Origin: Antedon bifida
Taxonomy: Eukaryota; Echinodermata; Crinoidea; Comatulida; Antedonidae
Assembly: GCA_963402885.1 (NCBI GenBank)
Contig: OY727093.1
Coordinates: forward strand, 1,116,001 to 1,180,000
Reading direction: 5' to 3'
DNA: 64,000 nt
The notes beneath the pieces were generated by a model. It was not told the DNA's origin. It was given only the letters and a program-made list of their open reading frames with translations, and ran no database searches. Within the stretch, counting starts at the first letter, position 1. Every line of letters starts with the position of its first letter. Below, one piece after another: positions 12,801 through 27,800 of the stretch. Both the position numbers and the translations under genes were made by a program.

Positions 12801-15800
12801 AGTGCAATAGGGAGTCTCTAATCACCTGTATATAGCAGATACCATACCTATTGTAGATACCTGGTCAAAATTGAATTATTAAATAGGGCTCATATATCGC
12901 AGGTGTTCTGCCTACCTTTATTATATAAATATGTAATGGTCTGCCATTGAAAAACATGGCCATTACCTTGTTTATCCAAGCTCCTCTCGAGAGGTTTTTC
13001 AGAAGAAAAAAAATCCAAAATGTTTGTTTAGTAACTTTGTTTATTTAACGTCTGATATTTTTATCCCAGACTGTTTATTCTTTTTATGCTTTGTAAATAT
13101 TTTTTATCTAAGAAATTGGGGAAAAAAAGGCATTGAAAACAAGCAGTTATTACAAGCTTTGAGTAAATGTAGGCGTTTAAAAGACAAACATAAACACATC
13201 GATATGTCATAATTCAGGCTACCCTACTTCAAGCTAACTAGTGAGGGTTTTACCCTAGATATCAATTTAAAAAACTTCATTGAAACCATTTTCTAAACAT
13301 ATGTTACCTCTACTATGTTACCCTACAATTAATACATGTTAAATTACCAATATTTATTAAAAGCACCAAAAATTAGAACCCCTTTTTGGGACATCCCTAT
13401 TCAGGGGACACTTTCTCATGAAATGAACAAGGGCAAATATTTAGCCAACTATTAAGGGGAAATTTTGTTAGGTCCCAAAGTTGTCCCCTTAGTAGAGGTT
13501 TTATTACTGTATATTTCAGTTCTTTGCCTAATAAGGTTGAGGTTGACCTCCACTATGTTGAATCAAATAATATATATATGTTTGTAATTGGCCAGTTAAA
13601 TGACAGTACTTTAATTCAAAGTGACAAGATAGCAAATATCACATTGACCTCCGCTGATGAGCTAAGTTCATTTGTGTTTTAATTATTCCTTATGAACACA
13701 AGTACTTCTTGTGAAGGTTATGCTTATATCACCTTGGTGTTCTTATTGATGCAACAATGGGAAGGCCCTGATGTCTACTTTGTTATAAAGCTAAGTTGTT
13801 ATAGAAAAAACTAATATTTGCATTAAAAAGTGCAATACAATTTCACTAAGTACATGCTAAAATAGCAATACATGTACTGGGATAAAAAAACAATTCTACT
13901 ATCTTACCTGAAGTTAGACGAGAGAGTGAACTTAAGCCCGCTAGTGCAATGGTCTTTAAGAATCAATATTTATCTATCATCTGATAGTTTAAGGCTGACT
14001 AACTCATTTGTATATAACTGCAGCCGGCCTTGAGTTTATCATAAAAATTTACCTAATAATCAACCAAGTGCTTGCTAATCCAACAGTGTTTAATTCCGAG
14101 CATAGTTACCTGAACTAGTATGACAGTGTACCTGAAAGAAATTGTTTATTTACGACTCTATCAAGTCCCTAAACAAATTGAGTTGCCAGGAGTTCAGGAG
14201 ACTTCCCCAATATAATTTTATAATTAAATCTGTGCACAAAGATGGATTTTATAATAATGAACAAACCACAGAATTTGATACAACAACTAAAGAATGTTAA
14301 TCTTTAAAAGACGGTTCTTTTACCGTATGAACCGGGTGGTTCCAGGTTGGCTGCAGCGGCAGACAACTTCTATTCTTACTCAAACCCATCCCTAATTCTC
14401 TATGAAAGATTGATGAACAAACTTACAATACAGAAGCCTTGAACCGGAAAATATTGGACAATTATTAAGATTTATACTTTTAATAAAGAAAGACAAAATG
14501 TCTCGCTCCGTGACAACGTGGAATCCAAAAATAAACCGAATAATTCATATTATAATGATTCTTAATTACATGTTTTCTTTTATTTAATACATTTCAGGAT
14601 CTATGTTCAAAACATGTATCAATATAATACATTTAATATCAAGCATTAGTGGTGATACAAACCCACGCTTGACTAACAAAATAACAATGAAAATATATCA
14701 TTGTATGTAAATATTTAACATATATTGTGGTTTACTAAATAAGGTAGAAATATAAATAAGCAAACAAGTTTATTAATCAAAACAGGATTTATAGAAAGAC
14801 GTGAAACAAGATAAAATTTGAACAAACAAATTTAGAGAATTTCAACAGAATTTGTTGTCAACTATAGTATAAGGGAAAATAATGGTAAAATAGTGTGGAA
14901 CATTTCTAACTCTAATTAGACACTACTGTACTTTTTAAAGATATATATTTTTAACATTATTATTTCTACTGAGTTTGTTGTTGATGATTGATGCATTATG
15001 CATTCTAAATCTTATTTTATTATAAATCATAAATTCTCAAACTTTCTCCATGGAGACACAAAACAAAAGGTCGCCATATTTCACTGCTTATGTCTATACC
15101 AGTGAGGTGTGAAAGTTGTATATTAGTATTATATATAAAATTACTAAATAACATATTGACGTATGAATTGCCTGTCACATTGGAATGTTTGAATTATGAG
15201 TGGTGTTTGTTTTCTTCAAGTCAAAGTATGAGTCTAGCAAAGTTTATTGTCTACCTGCCGTTGTTATGGTTACTAAATGAGTCACCTGTCAAGTATTGCC
15301 AATGAAAAAACAATGCAATGTCTACCTGTGTAAAATGTATTGTTTTAAATGTCTCCCATGTTCTTTATTTAAATTTACTCATTCCCCATAGGTGTGAATA
15401 AATCTTTGTAAGTTTATTGTCAAAACTTTTTTTAATGCAGAAATCAAAATAATACTAAAAGATCTTCCCTTCCATACAATTCTGTATGATTATGATATTT
15501 TGCTTTGTCTATTCCATTTCCATTTATGAATTTATTAATATTGGTGTAGAGTAATTGCCTGAAAATTCATCATGTTGCCACCCATTTAACAACATTGCAT
15601 TCATTAAGGATTTTATTAAATCTGGCAACACCCTATCTTCTTATTATGTGTTTTGATTGATTGAGCCGTCCTTTGTCATTTTCCATCATTGATATATTTC
15701 TTTTGTTAACCACACACTTTATTAAGCTATATTATCAAATAAGTAAGTCACTCTAAAGTTTAGTTTCCAACCAGCTGGACTACAAGGAGAACATTTCCCT

Positions 15801-18800
15801 TGGTGTCATAAAGCAGATATATAACAAAAATGATTTATTGGTTTGAACAATAAAAAAATTCTACTAGTACTACAAAAGCATAAAGTCATGATATTGTGGT
15901 TATGAAAGTGGGGGAAACATAATTACATTGGCTAGACTTGGTTCATAGAAACGAGTTCTATTGTAACATAAATAAAAACATAATGTATCATTTTGAAATG
16001 TAATAACTAGAGCTACTTTATATTGTTTTAACACAAACTCATTATTTGAAGAATAATAGTTCGTTCTCAGATAGGTCATGTAAGCAAGCTCCTAAGCTGC
16101 ACATAAATTTAAGTAAAATAGGAAATGACAAAATTGTACTGATTCTCTTAAAAACTATGGAAAATATATAAAATATGTTTTGTTTTTAAATTTTATTTAA
16201 TTTAAACTGGAAGTTTTACAATATCTTTCTGAACACCTTACGTAAAACTGAAGATATAAAGTCCTGATATTAGTACGGTCAGACTCATTTATCAGTAACC
16301 TGAGGAGACTAAATTGACTAATTTCATTAGCCTGAGGGGCTCTAAACGAAGTCAGACTAATAATTAACAGTAGAATGATCGTCACCAGTACATAAGTAAC
16401 TGATACATCATTAGTGATAAAAACGTAAGAGAAGATTCAATTTATCAACCAGGTAAACATGAAGCATTTCATGTTTCTAACATAAACAACATTCAAGTCT
16501 TTTTTATATTAAATCTAGTTGAAAGATGCATTTGAAAGAAATATCATTTGAATTGTTATTAATCTTGTTTGTTTTCTTCACTGTATTCTTATACTTTACT
16601 TCATATTTATGTGATTAAGGCTACAATAACTAGGATACAATTCTTATCTTATTGTCATTTAGTTTATACAGTAAAAAATGAACTGAACAGTGTGTTCCAT
16701 TTGCACTATCGGGCACTACTAATGGACTATCTTGAACTAGCAATAGTACTACTATTACACTACTAATGGACTATCTTGAACTACCAATAGTACTACTATT
16801 ACACTACTAATGGACTATCTTGAACTACCAATAGCACAACTATTACACTACTTATGGACTATCTTAAACCACCAATAGTACTACTATTGAACTACCAATA
16901 GTACTACTATTGAACTACCAATAGTACTACTATTGAACTACCAATAGTACTGTTACTACTATAGTGCTTTGTGTAATGAGAAAATACATTATTCATATCA
17001 TTATACTACATCACTACATTAAATAAATTAAAACTTAATGACAAATTATGAGTCATGATATTAATTGGTTATCCGCACTTGGCGGATAACCCCTTGTTAT
17101 TGTCAGGATCTTTTTTTTCTTTTTTTTTTTTTTTTTTTTTTTCTATATTCTTCTTTCTTTCCACGAATTTTGTTCGCAGCGTATCTCAAATTCTGGCTAA
17201 CATAAGATTGTATAACTTTGTCATAAGATTGACCTGCAGCTGTAGATGTGCAAGAAACTTTTTTTTAAGAATTTTGAGTCGCGCAGCGTAAGTTACGCGC
17301 GATTTTATGAATTTCAATGATTGATCATAGATTGAAAACCAAAAGTCATTTTCTATTGAAACTTGGTGAAAATGTAAGTTATATCATGCGCAAACTTTCT
17401 ATGGATTAAAAATGGCATGTTTTACATAAAATTACGCGCGCACGCGCGTTCAAAATTTCAAAATGCGCAAAATTCATTTCTAATCAACTTTCTACGCGTT
17501 TCATGTCATTTTGAGCATTTCAAAAATTCCCACGCGTGCGCAATATTTTTACGCGCGCGTGCGCACGTAGCGCAAAAACATGTTTTTTTGGCTTGATTTT
17601 TGTTTTTTCAGCCTTTTCTAGTAAATTTACCAATTTTCAATCAATTTCGACTTAAAATCACGTCATACGAGCACGTAGAACTGAACAATTTGCGCGCGTT
17701 TTTGATGAAAAACTTCAAAAATTCGTCAAAATTAGACCTTTTTTTAAACTGTCATAAATTCTAAACTACGTGGTGAACTTTTTTTAAATTACAAATTCTG
17801 GAAGTAGATGAGTTTTATTTCTCGAATCATGCATTGATATGGCTAACCGGACATTGTGACGTCATCGTATGGCCACCCGAATATAAAATATAGGATTTTT
17901 TTCTCTTTCGTCAGAGCTCTTCAAATTTAATAGAGCGCATCTCTATTTATCCATATTCCATTTCCCTCAATTTTTTTATTTTGTCTAGGTCAATCAATTA
18001 TCTTTCGCATGATTTACAATTTTTAAAATTGTTATGACGTCATCATGTTCAAAAGCGTCAATAACTTTGGTCACTTCTTTTCACCTATTCTGCACTGTAT
18101 GTAGTACGTATACAGTATATAGTGTATACCGTATATACTCAGACAAAATAGAGGGCGCACTAACATTTTTTCAATGGCATAATCGTTTTTCTGCGCGCAA
18201 TATTCTAACGTATGACGTGCACGTGGCTTTTGCGCTGCGGATAACCTAACTCGTCCGTAGTGACGAGTTCAAATCTAGTGATTTCTTACTCTTTTATGAA
18301 TGATTGTAAAATTAATTACTATATAGAAAAATAACCATGTACAACACCGACTAACACTAATTGTTGTCTATAATACACAGTGAGTAATTTGTAACCAGAG
18401 GGGAAGAATATTAAAATATGCATTAGACCAGATACCAATTGTATACACTACAATGACTTAGCAGAAACCAATCAATCAGAAAGATACATCAATTAAATAC
18501 TTCTATCTGATTACAACAACCTAAGAATCATTCACAATTAAGTCTGTCACCAAATTAACACCCTTCCAATTACGGACCACTTGCTTTGTCCTCTTGTGGG
18601 GACATTAGCCACCTTGTGGGGACATTTGACCCTCTGAGACGCCCCAAGCACTAGGGTTTAAACCTGCTAATGATCTCTATGGTTAGTAGTTAACAGGAGA
18701 CATACAGTAGTGCCTACAATTTATTGGTTCGACGAGAATAGACATTTTTAACTCACAAATAAACTCAAAATGGTCTGGTGAAAGTTTGTTCATCACAATG

Positions 18801-21800
18801 TACGTTTTAGAACGATAACCCCTCTTTCAAAGCACTCAAATTAAAACTACAAATAACCTATTTTATTATTTAACATAACACATGAAAGGATGTAGAATTC
18901 TAGTTTCTATAGCAACGCAGTTATATGTAAATTCATCTGCACTTTTGCGGTATTACATTTTTAAGAACAGTGCCAAATAAAATAAATTTTACATGTGTTG
19001 GCGGTAGATTTATTGCAATTGACCAATCAAAATGTCTGTTAGAAAACAGTGATGGATAATTACCATAAATTGACCAATAAACATAGCAGTTATACAGCTG
19101 TTACAACCACATTAGAAGACATTAAAATTTGAAACAACAACATAACTCAGACAGAATAATCACTTGTCACAAGAAACAAACCTGTAGCAAATATTTTCCA
19201 TTTATTTTAAATTTAAACTAAATCATCGTTGTCAACATGGCAACTAACAGCAGCATATGATGACCTTTTTTAATTGGATTGCACTGGTCATCTCTAATTA
19301 ACCTTTCACTGGACAATGTCTATTATAAAGACTACAAATGATGAACAGGAATCTTCTTTGTGAAACTTACAAATTACAACTACCGTAGTTAGCAAAAAGT
19401 GGTTTAGGTTGTTGCGGGGAGAAAAGGAAATGGTATAAATTGCATTTTTATTACTTTCTAAGATATTCACAATTAATAATCAATAAATAATAATAATGCT
19501 AATAAATAAATAATGTAACACTAACCTTCAGTATTTTGGCAAGGTAAGAAATAATTCAAAATGCATACACAGATACTGAAGACACATACGGTGTTACCTT
19601 AAACTGAATGAAATTTTTCCATACAAATTTCTTAAATATCTTCTCAACCAATCAACAGATTTCTTTTCGTGTGAATGAAAAGAAAACAATCAAAAATTAT
19701 ATATGAACTATCGAAAAAGATCTTTGTAAGTTCATGAAAATGAAACTAGATAAAGATGCCTGTAATTGGTGTTTTTTGCCACAGGCCCAGAGAAACCAAT
19801 TCATACAACTTTTGGAAACTTTAGAACAAGGCAGGTAATTAGCCTCTGGCAGGCTGAAAAAAGTACAAACAACGAAGAAAAGGCAAAGCTCCTGGCCTAA
19901 CAGTTTATCCATTTAAGAATAAGGTTTTACAAGTCTCAATAGTTAAGAAAGAATTAAGCTTAGTAGGTTACTCGTTGAAGAAATAAAAAAACGGTTTGGG
20001 CTGTTGACATTTCAATGAATGGGAGAAAGTGTAAGTAAAACAGGTACAACAAAGACAGAAGCACTAAGGTTGTTAAGATAGCACATATACCATGTAATTC
20101 TGTTTTGCATGGTGTTTCCATTTTACTTGTGTTATGTATATCAACAAACCATCATGATTTACACTTGATAATTGGGTTTACACAGAAAACAATTTAGATC
20201 ATAATATTTTTTTTAAAGAAAATAATATTATCCTATAAATCCTCAGTGTTTACTTGCTTGAAATGTAACTTCTGAGATGAATTGAGAAGCAGTATGCATA
20301 GGACTATAACCCACTTTTAACTGTTGTTTGAGACATACTTTTACATGAATTCAGTCAGTAATACATAATTACAAATATGTGAGAGTTAAATAAATGGTTA
20401 AAGTATGACTTTTTTTTCCGGATTATTATTATTTTTATTGACCTTCTTGTTACTAACAAGCAAGAACACTTAAGTTATTGATTTTGTAGAATTTGTAATA
20501 TAAAAGAATATCATATTTAAACTGGTATCACACTGTGGTATGAACTTGATAGTTACCACTAATAAACTCCATATGATTTCTTGGTGGAACTTTTACATCT
20601 ACCATCACACTTTCAAAGGTAATGAGAGGAGTTCATTCACCCCAAATATAGGACATTTTTTGGGGTAAAATGTAAAAGAAAAATTTAAAAGGAAAATAAA
20701 TACCTCCAATTGTGGGTGTTGTGGGATATAGGTTGGTTAGGAGGAGGAGGAGGAATATATATTTTACAAAAAGATACAGAAAAATGTACAAGGAATTATA
20801 AAACTGTTTGAAACTGTTTACTGTTATATTTATTAATTCTCAATGAAATAGAAATTGTGGATACTTACTATAAGCAGTCCATAATTGGAGTGATTTTTAA
20901 TTGGAATATTACCTACATTCATCTATCTATACTAATTTCATGCATTATCAGCCCACGTTGCTAATGAAAAGCCAATAATGCCCAAATTTGGATATTTGTT
21001 AATAGAGTTGGCAACATAAAGTCTATATACATGATAATAGACCACTCATGAAGAAGAGCTCTTTGATTGATGTCTGACGACAAAATACTATGAGATAGGA
21101 CGAATTAATATGTTGATAGTTTATTGAATCTGAAAGAGCTAGAAAGGCAATAACTACAGATTTACATCTACAACAACAAATGTAATCTGATGATGATGAT
21201 GATGATCCAATAAAGAACAAAATATTAAATCATCATTTCCTTATTTTATTTGGAGTAAGTTTTATCCTATGAATCTGAAATCTTCTACTTGTGACTTTAA
21301 ACTATTTTATAATACATTCAGTAAACTTGTCACAACACATTATACATTATCAGCAAATGTTTAGATAATAGAATAGCAGATTGTTTCTCTTTGAATAAAC
21401 TAATTAAGGAAAATCATATCAATTTATTTGCTGACCAATTCACCTTTGAATCGGTGGTTCTCGCAAAATGCGGTCCGATCAATATTACTAAAAGTTGACA
21501 CAATCTGTGTTTTATCTTTTAATATCTGTGCTCGGGAGAAAACATTTTTCTTGTTATTCATCTCAATTCTATTATTTTACATCATCATCTATATCATCCA
21601 TTTAATCTATAATTGTTCAATACTTTTTAAAATTGTATTCACGTTCCAATTTCAGATATCGTGCCATTATCTCAAACTCTTTGTTGTAAATATCACCTGT
21701 CATTTTGGTGTAATTTATTTCGTTGCACAGTTGCAAGATTAAAAATAAAATGAAAATATACTCAGTTTGACATCATTTCCTACGATGTTTCTAAAAAGCA

Positions 21801-24800
21801 TTCATAATTTAGATGATGTATTATCAGAACAGTTGTGATACTAAACGATAAATCGACTGAAATCTACTTTTATAAAAAGCGATAGTCAATTAAATGAATG
21901 GAGGGGTTATTCACATGGACTCTCTATAGGATATCTAATTATGACATCATAGCTCAGCATGGAAAACCTTTTGTAAAAACAATACTCGACCTCTTTTGTT
22001 TTGTTCTCTTTTCGCATTATGAAAAACGGACTAAATTGTTGAACTACTTGCAACCTTAGTTCATGTTTACGTTAATTACACCTTTTTTAAAATGGTGTTT
22101 AAATTCTTTTATTTTAGTTACACGTGCGTGTATCAAATTAAAAAGAATAATAATTCAGATTAAGAGTACAAGGCCAATTTTCGTAGTGAAATCTCAATTC
22201 TTTTATTCATTATTCATTTTGGTTCAATAGTTGCTAATTAAATGACCACAAATTAGTTGAACAGGTCAGTACGGGTAGTACGGCAACAAAATTGAACAAA
22301 AAGAACTTAATCTTAGGACCTCCCTAATTGTTCATAATCTTGTTAATTAGTTTTAGATTACTTTTACTAGAGAATATCAGATTTCACATTTGACATTTAA
22401 TACACACTAAATCAACTTGAATTGAAGAATTTGTTTAATTTATATTTTATTTAAATAATTGCAATAAATAATAATTAGTCAAAAATGTATTTCTCAAGTA
22501 TTGAATACCAAATAAAAAAAAATTGTAATGTATTTAAAAGTCTCTACTGAAGAATTTGTTTAATTTTTATTTTATCTAAATAATTGCAATAAATAATAAC
22601 CTGATAAGTAATACTTAATTAACCTAATTTATTTCAATTAAACTTTTAAAGTATTTATTAAGTTTTTCAGTTTTCTCGTGTTAATGTATGTAAAAACGGT
22701 ATTTTTTGTCGAGTTGCTCATTCATATAATAGTTTAGTTCAAATGTTTCCTTACATCGATATTTTTAGTTGTAATACTTTTAATGTCATTTTCAATAATA
22801 TATAAATCTGTTTGTTTTCCTTATTCTTTTTTAATGTAAATTAAATGTATATTTTATGGTGATCCTGTTTTGGTGTTTTTCTTTATACACTGTTGGATCT
22901 TGAATAAATAAACAAATAAATAAATAAATAATATTCCAAATAAAATAAATATTGTATTTAAAAGTCTCTACTGAAAGTTAACAATTAAGGCTACAGGTTA
23001 ACGCAACACATGCATGGACGTACCTTAGGCAGAAAGTAAGTAAATAATGTTTAACAACTTCAATGTAAAGAGACAATTAATGCATTGTCAGATTATTTAA
23101 ATGCTCTCACAATTTTTCGTTCTTTATTTGAACTTTTCTAAATAAAATTCAACAATAAGCAACCCCCAAGTGAAACTCACAAGGGATAAAACAAATAGAA
23201 TTTAAATATCTTGTACTTAGATATTTTATTTACACATTCTGAGGTGCTCTGATGTCAACCTGAATCAATTACTATCTAAATCAAATCTATATTTGCGATA
23301 TTTGCGTTTGCGATATTTAAAGAATTTGTCCAAATAAAAACAAGGAGAGAATAAAAAAAGAACATTTTTCATGTGTTGTAGTAAACATAGTTGATTTATG
23401 TAATGTTTTGTGTCCTCTTTTAACCTTAATCAAACCTGTTTGAATAATTATGTTGTAAATACATAGTTGGCAGAAACCCCCCTAAATAATGTGATTTATT
23501 ACCTCTCTACAACATCAATTCTCAAAATAGTTAATCATTTGACATGTCATAGAACCTTAAGGAGCCAGAAGTATTTTAAGTTTTCCTGGAATGTTAATTT
23601 CTCAAAACAAAATATGAAATTGTAGAAAGTACACAAAAGAGAACATGGGAGAGAATAGTGAAATATACTGCTTTATGGTGGGAAAATTAAACAAAATAAT
23701 AATAAAATACACAAAGAAAAAAATGCCTATAAAGAGAAAATACATAAATAAAATTATTCAAGAATTTACTGCTTCATGATTAACATAATAATGAAGATCT
23801 GCAAAGAAAACTATAATTTACAATTTAATTGAAAATACTCGTCGCCAAGCAGTAAAGGCGATGAACAGATCCTTAATAACGCTTCCTTCAGTTTCATACT
23901 CTATATCATTACATCTCTTTGCCGCACAATAGACACAATATAAGCTCTTTTTATTATCAAAAGAAGTCGATAGAACCAGCACAACTCATGAATAAATTTT
24001 GTAATATAATTTATAATGACACACACGCATTTTGTCATATTTATTCGATTATATTTTTAAAGTGTACAATTAATTTAAAATTTACAAACGTCTGTGTTAT
24101 AATTGTAATTCTTTCGAATAATTTTATTATATTATATAAAATATTTATTTAACCATCGTTTACCATTTGGTAGCTCAGTAATGTACCACTAATGCATGTG
24201 CCACCGATAAAATGATTAATTTTCAAAGAATTGTGTTGATAGGTGTGATATATACAGAAATTACATTAACTTAAATCATTACCTATAAGCCTATGAATAT
24301 ACTTAAATACCGGTATGAATTTACTAAATCAAAAATACTTGAATCAAATTGTAAACAATAAAATACGCACCATGGTACCATCGTCCAACACCAGATTACT
24401 AAAGTCGATATCCTTAGAATCCATTTTAGATCCTCCATGCCAACTGCCCATAACAAATCAACGGACAGAAAAAAAAGAAGCAAGACGACGGTTTGAAGCA
24501 GTGAATAATTAGTTCCAAGATAAGTTAATAATAATGATCAGCACAGTGGACATAAGCTATGTAGTGTGTGTACAATGCTTAAGCAGTCATTAGTGATTAT
24601 TGGTTCACAGAGAACACACGCTGTCGCTCCATAGCAAAGCAAACAAAACCACTTAACTCACTGAAAATTACCCAACTGGGAGCACATCAAAACCAATTAC
24701 AATACAGATCTTATAGAGCATGTACTATAGAATACCCCTGTAATAAAATGGATCAATCCAATGATAAGTTTTATTGTTCATTCTATCTCATCCTTAGAGT

Positions 24801-27800
24801 TAGCCTTCCAAGTTGTCTAATTCTGGTGACTGGCGAAAAGCTTTTGAAATTAAAACGTCACAAGCTCCTTTAACAATTAATCCCACTCAAAGGTATGAAA
24901 ACAATAGCTTTGTGATCAATTTAAAGTTTTAAGCAACCTGAATTGACAATGCATTGCAACAACACACTGCTTTACCATCACATATAATGGCTCCACGGCT
25001 AAATCAAATTAAATAAAACAGGCTTACTAAAATAAATTATGTTAAATCTTATACCATTAAGCCAATCAACATTGAAGACAAATATATTATTCTTATTTAT
25101 AAAATAAAACAAAGAATTAACAACAAGAAATAAACATGATTGAATCCTATTATTCAGCCAATCAGTGATGAGGACATACAGAAAGAACAAACTAAGAATA
25201 AGTAACTGATTATCTGAATGAGAAATCTGGAATACTTTGTGTTACTTGTAGAACAATAGGAGTATTTATTCCACAAGACAATTAATTATATGGTATTAGG
25301 TTGAGACTTCCTTTGTTGTTTAACACATCGATAATTAATAATATATTTGAATCTAACATTCTAAATTATCGGTAAGCTATATTTATTTACAGAAAAAATA
25401 TGGTTATCATTGAAAATATTTTAAAAATCATAATACTGTTTATTTATTTCCTTTTAACACTTTGAGGACATTTTTTTTAGATTTTCAATCTGTAGAGGGC
25501 GATATTTATGTGAAAGCAATTGGCAAATGTTAACTAAGAATCTTAATTTCTATTAAAATATAAATTGATGAATTCAAATTATACCTTATATACGGTAGTC
25601 ATAGGTCACAATAATTTGAGTATTTTGTTATTTATAGATTTAAGTAGGGAATTATATATAAAAAAAAAGAATACAAACATAGGTGCGTGACAAACGGCAC
25701 ATGAGTCAGTTGTAGATCAAATAAAATGAACCCTATTTATCGTGTCGTGATTCAAGGGGTATCATGGGTTATGTCTGTGTTTATATAATAATTGAAGTGG
25801 TTGCTATGTATTTTTTTAAGCAATCCAAAATCATTGTTCAGAAATAATCAGTTGATAAGACCTCGTACCTGGGAATTATCAATTTGTCTATTAGATGAAA
25901 TCCAGGTACATATCTATATAGTATATATATATTATCACTGAAAAATGTTATTACTTAGTGCAGATAACTCTAGACACAAAACTGCTATTTGTGTTTTATT
26001 GTGAGTTATAGTAGTAGATATTGTACTTTGTACTAAGGAGAGGAATAAATAACAAAACAAGTGAACAAAGCAATGTGAATTTCTGAGACTTGAACCAATA
26101 ATGTGCAGCAAGAAACAAACATGCTTCAACCACAATACAATACCTTCAAATCCTGCTAACACTTAGCATGCACTAAGCATGTACTAAGTCTAAAACTGTC
26201 TGCTACAAATTTCTGGATTTTTCATTCACCAATAGAGGGAGCTATTGCAATTTTAGTGTTCATAACATTTGGTGGAATCAACTACTGCAGTACAGGTATA
26301 TAGGTATAAAGGAGCTTACCACAACACCTACAGTATATTAAATTAAAGCCTCCTTTACTAAAAAAAAATCCTATTAGCTTTTCTCAAATTCTAATTAACA
26401 ATTGGGTCAGATCACACAAACAATTAAACATATTTCTTAAGGGTTTTTAAGTACCTGTTTTAAAGTGTCCATTTTCTATTGAAACAAAATTACTCTGTTT
26501 GTTGACTTTAAATTGAACAATTACCAGCTAATTCAAACAAATATTCTACTAATTTCAATAGTTTCACACTTGAATGATTCTCGTCATTATTTAAATCTTC
26601 TCTAAATGGATTAAAAAAGGGATTTTGGAAACAATTGGGACGCACCTTTGAGCAGAAGCCTGTAGGCTGCTAAGTACCTGATGTACTTGTAAAGTTCAAG
26701 CTAACATCAATCCTGTATGCTCACCTTTAACTGGGTTAATCAGGCTGTTTATTGTGTACACCCATACTATATTTATATTGAGTCATAACACTTTATATGA
26801 TTTGATATCAATGTTTAATAAAACATTTTTATTACACATTTTCATATGTAAATAAAACACTTATTAAGATTGTATATTGTATAATATTAATGTAATAAAA
26901 ACTTTATCAAATTTATTGATTAGCATAGCAACATGATGCGCTAATTATTGTATCACTGGGAACTATGAATAATATTATTAAAGTGTGGGAGGTGGACTTT
27001 AATTTGTGAGGTACTTTTATCTGTAGAACTACAAGATTGGTTTTATTTGTTTGACCAGCTTGTAGAAAAATATGTAATTGTCATGTCAGTCACTTTAAAA
27101 GTAAATTATACAATCAATAAATCAAAAATAACATATCAATCATGTATTAATATATCATACAAATCAATCGGTCATAATCAAGCAATTTCATTAATCAAAT
27201 CTATCCTATAAATAAAATCTTTTAAAGTGAAAGAAAGAAATCTATCAATAAATGTTAAACATTTGTTTAATATATTAAAAATTGTAAACTTATGTTTTTC
27301 ACTTAAGTTGATGCTTAACTGGTATACTACCATTTCTGACAATGACACACCAGAATGAGCCCTCTATGTGAAGACACACAATAAAGTTTTCTTGACATTT
27401 TGTACATGAGCTGCTAAAGACCAGATGACAAATGACAAAACTTGATCAACATCTTATCTATCACTATTGTTCAAATTTAATTAGCAAAAATACTATCAAA
27501 GCTCCATCAAACGTCAATTCCGGTGTTTTTAACTAGCAGGCCGGCTCAAAAGCGTGGGTGAAATGAGAAAATTATTTCGTACCGTGAACAATATTCCGTT
27601 TCCAGCTGTGTTTTATCATGTTATTTCCTTTCAATATTCATCCAAATTAATAAATCAAATGACGTTTTAATTAAAATAATATTGATGAAACTGTGCGATG
27701 TAAAAACAAAATAATCCTTGTTGCTTCTACAGTATAATTAGTATTCATTGAAGTGTTATTTTTAAATGAAGTATGACAGTTTAAAATTACCAAAATAGTT

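Noticed and set aside
13895..13960. Strong CAG|GTAAGA donor on the minus strand near 13908
   Set aside because: No open ATG-initiated frame leads into it; could only be a non-coding first exon, for which there is no further evidence.
14110..14131. 22-nt microexon-like piece between TTTCTTTCAG and GTAACT on the minus strand
   Set aside because: Its length is not divisible by three, so it would break the frame between two phase-0 exons; probably chance splice-like signals.
16238..16285. ATG-initiated piece MSLTVLISGLYIFSF ending at GTAAGG on the minus strand
   Set aside because: It ends in phase 2, incompatible with the downstream phase-0 exon, and its start context is weak.
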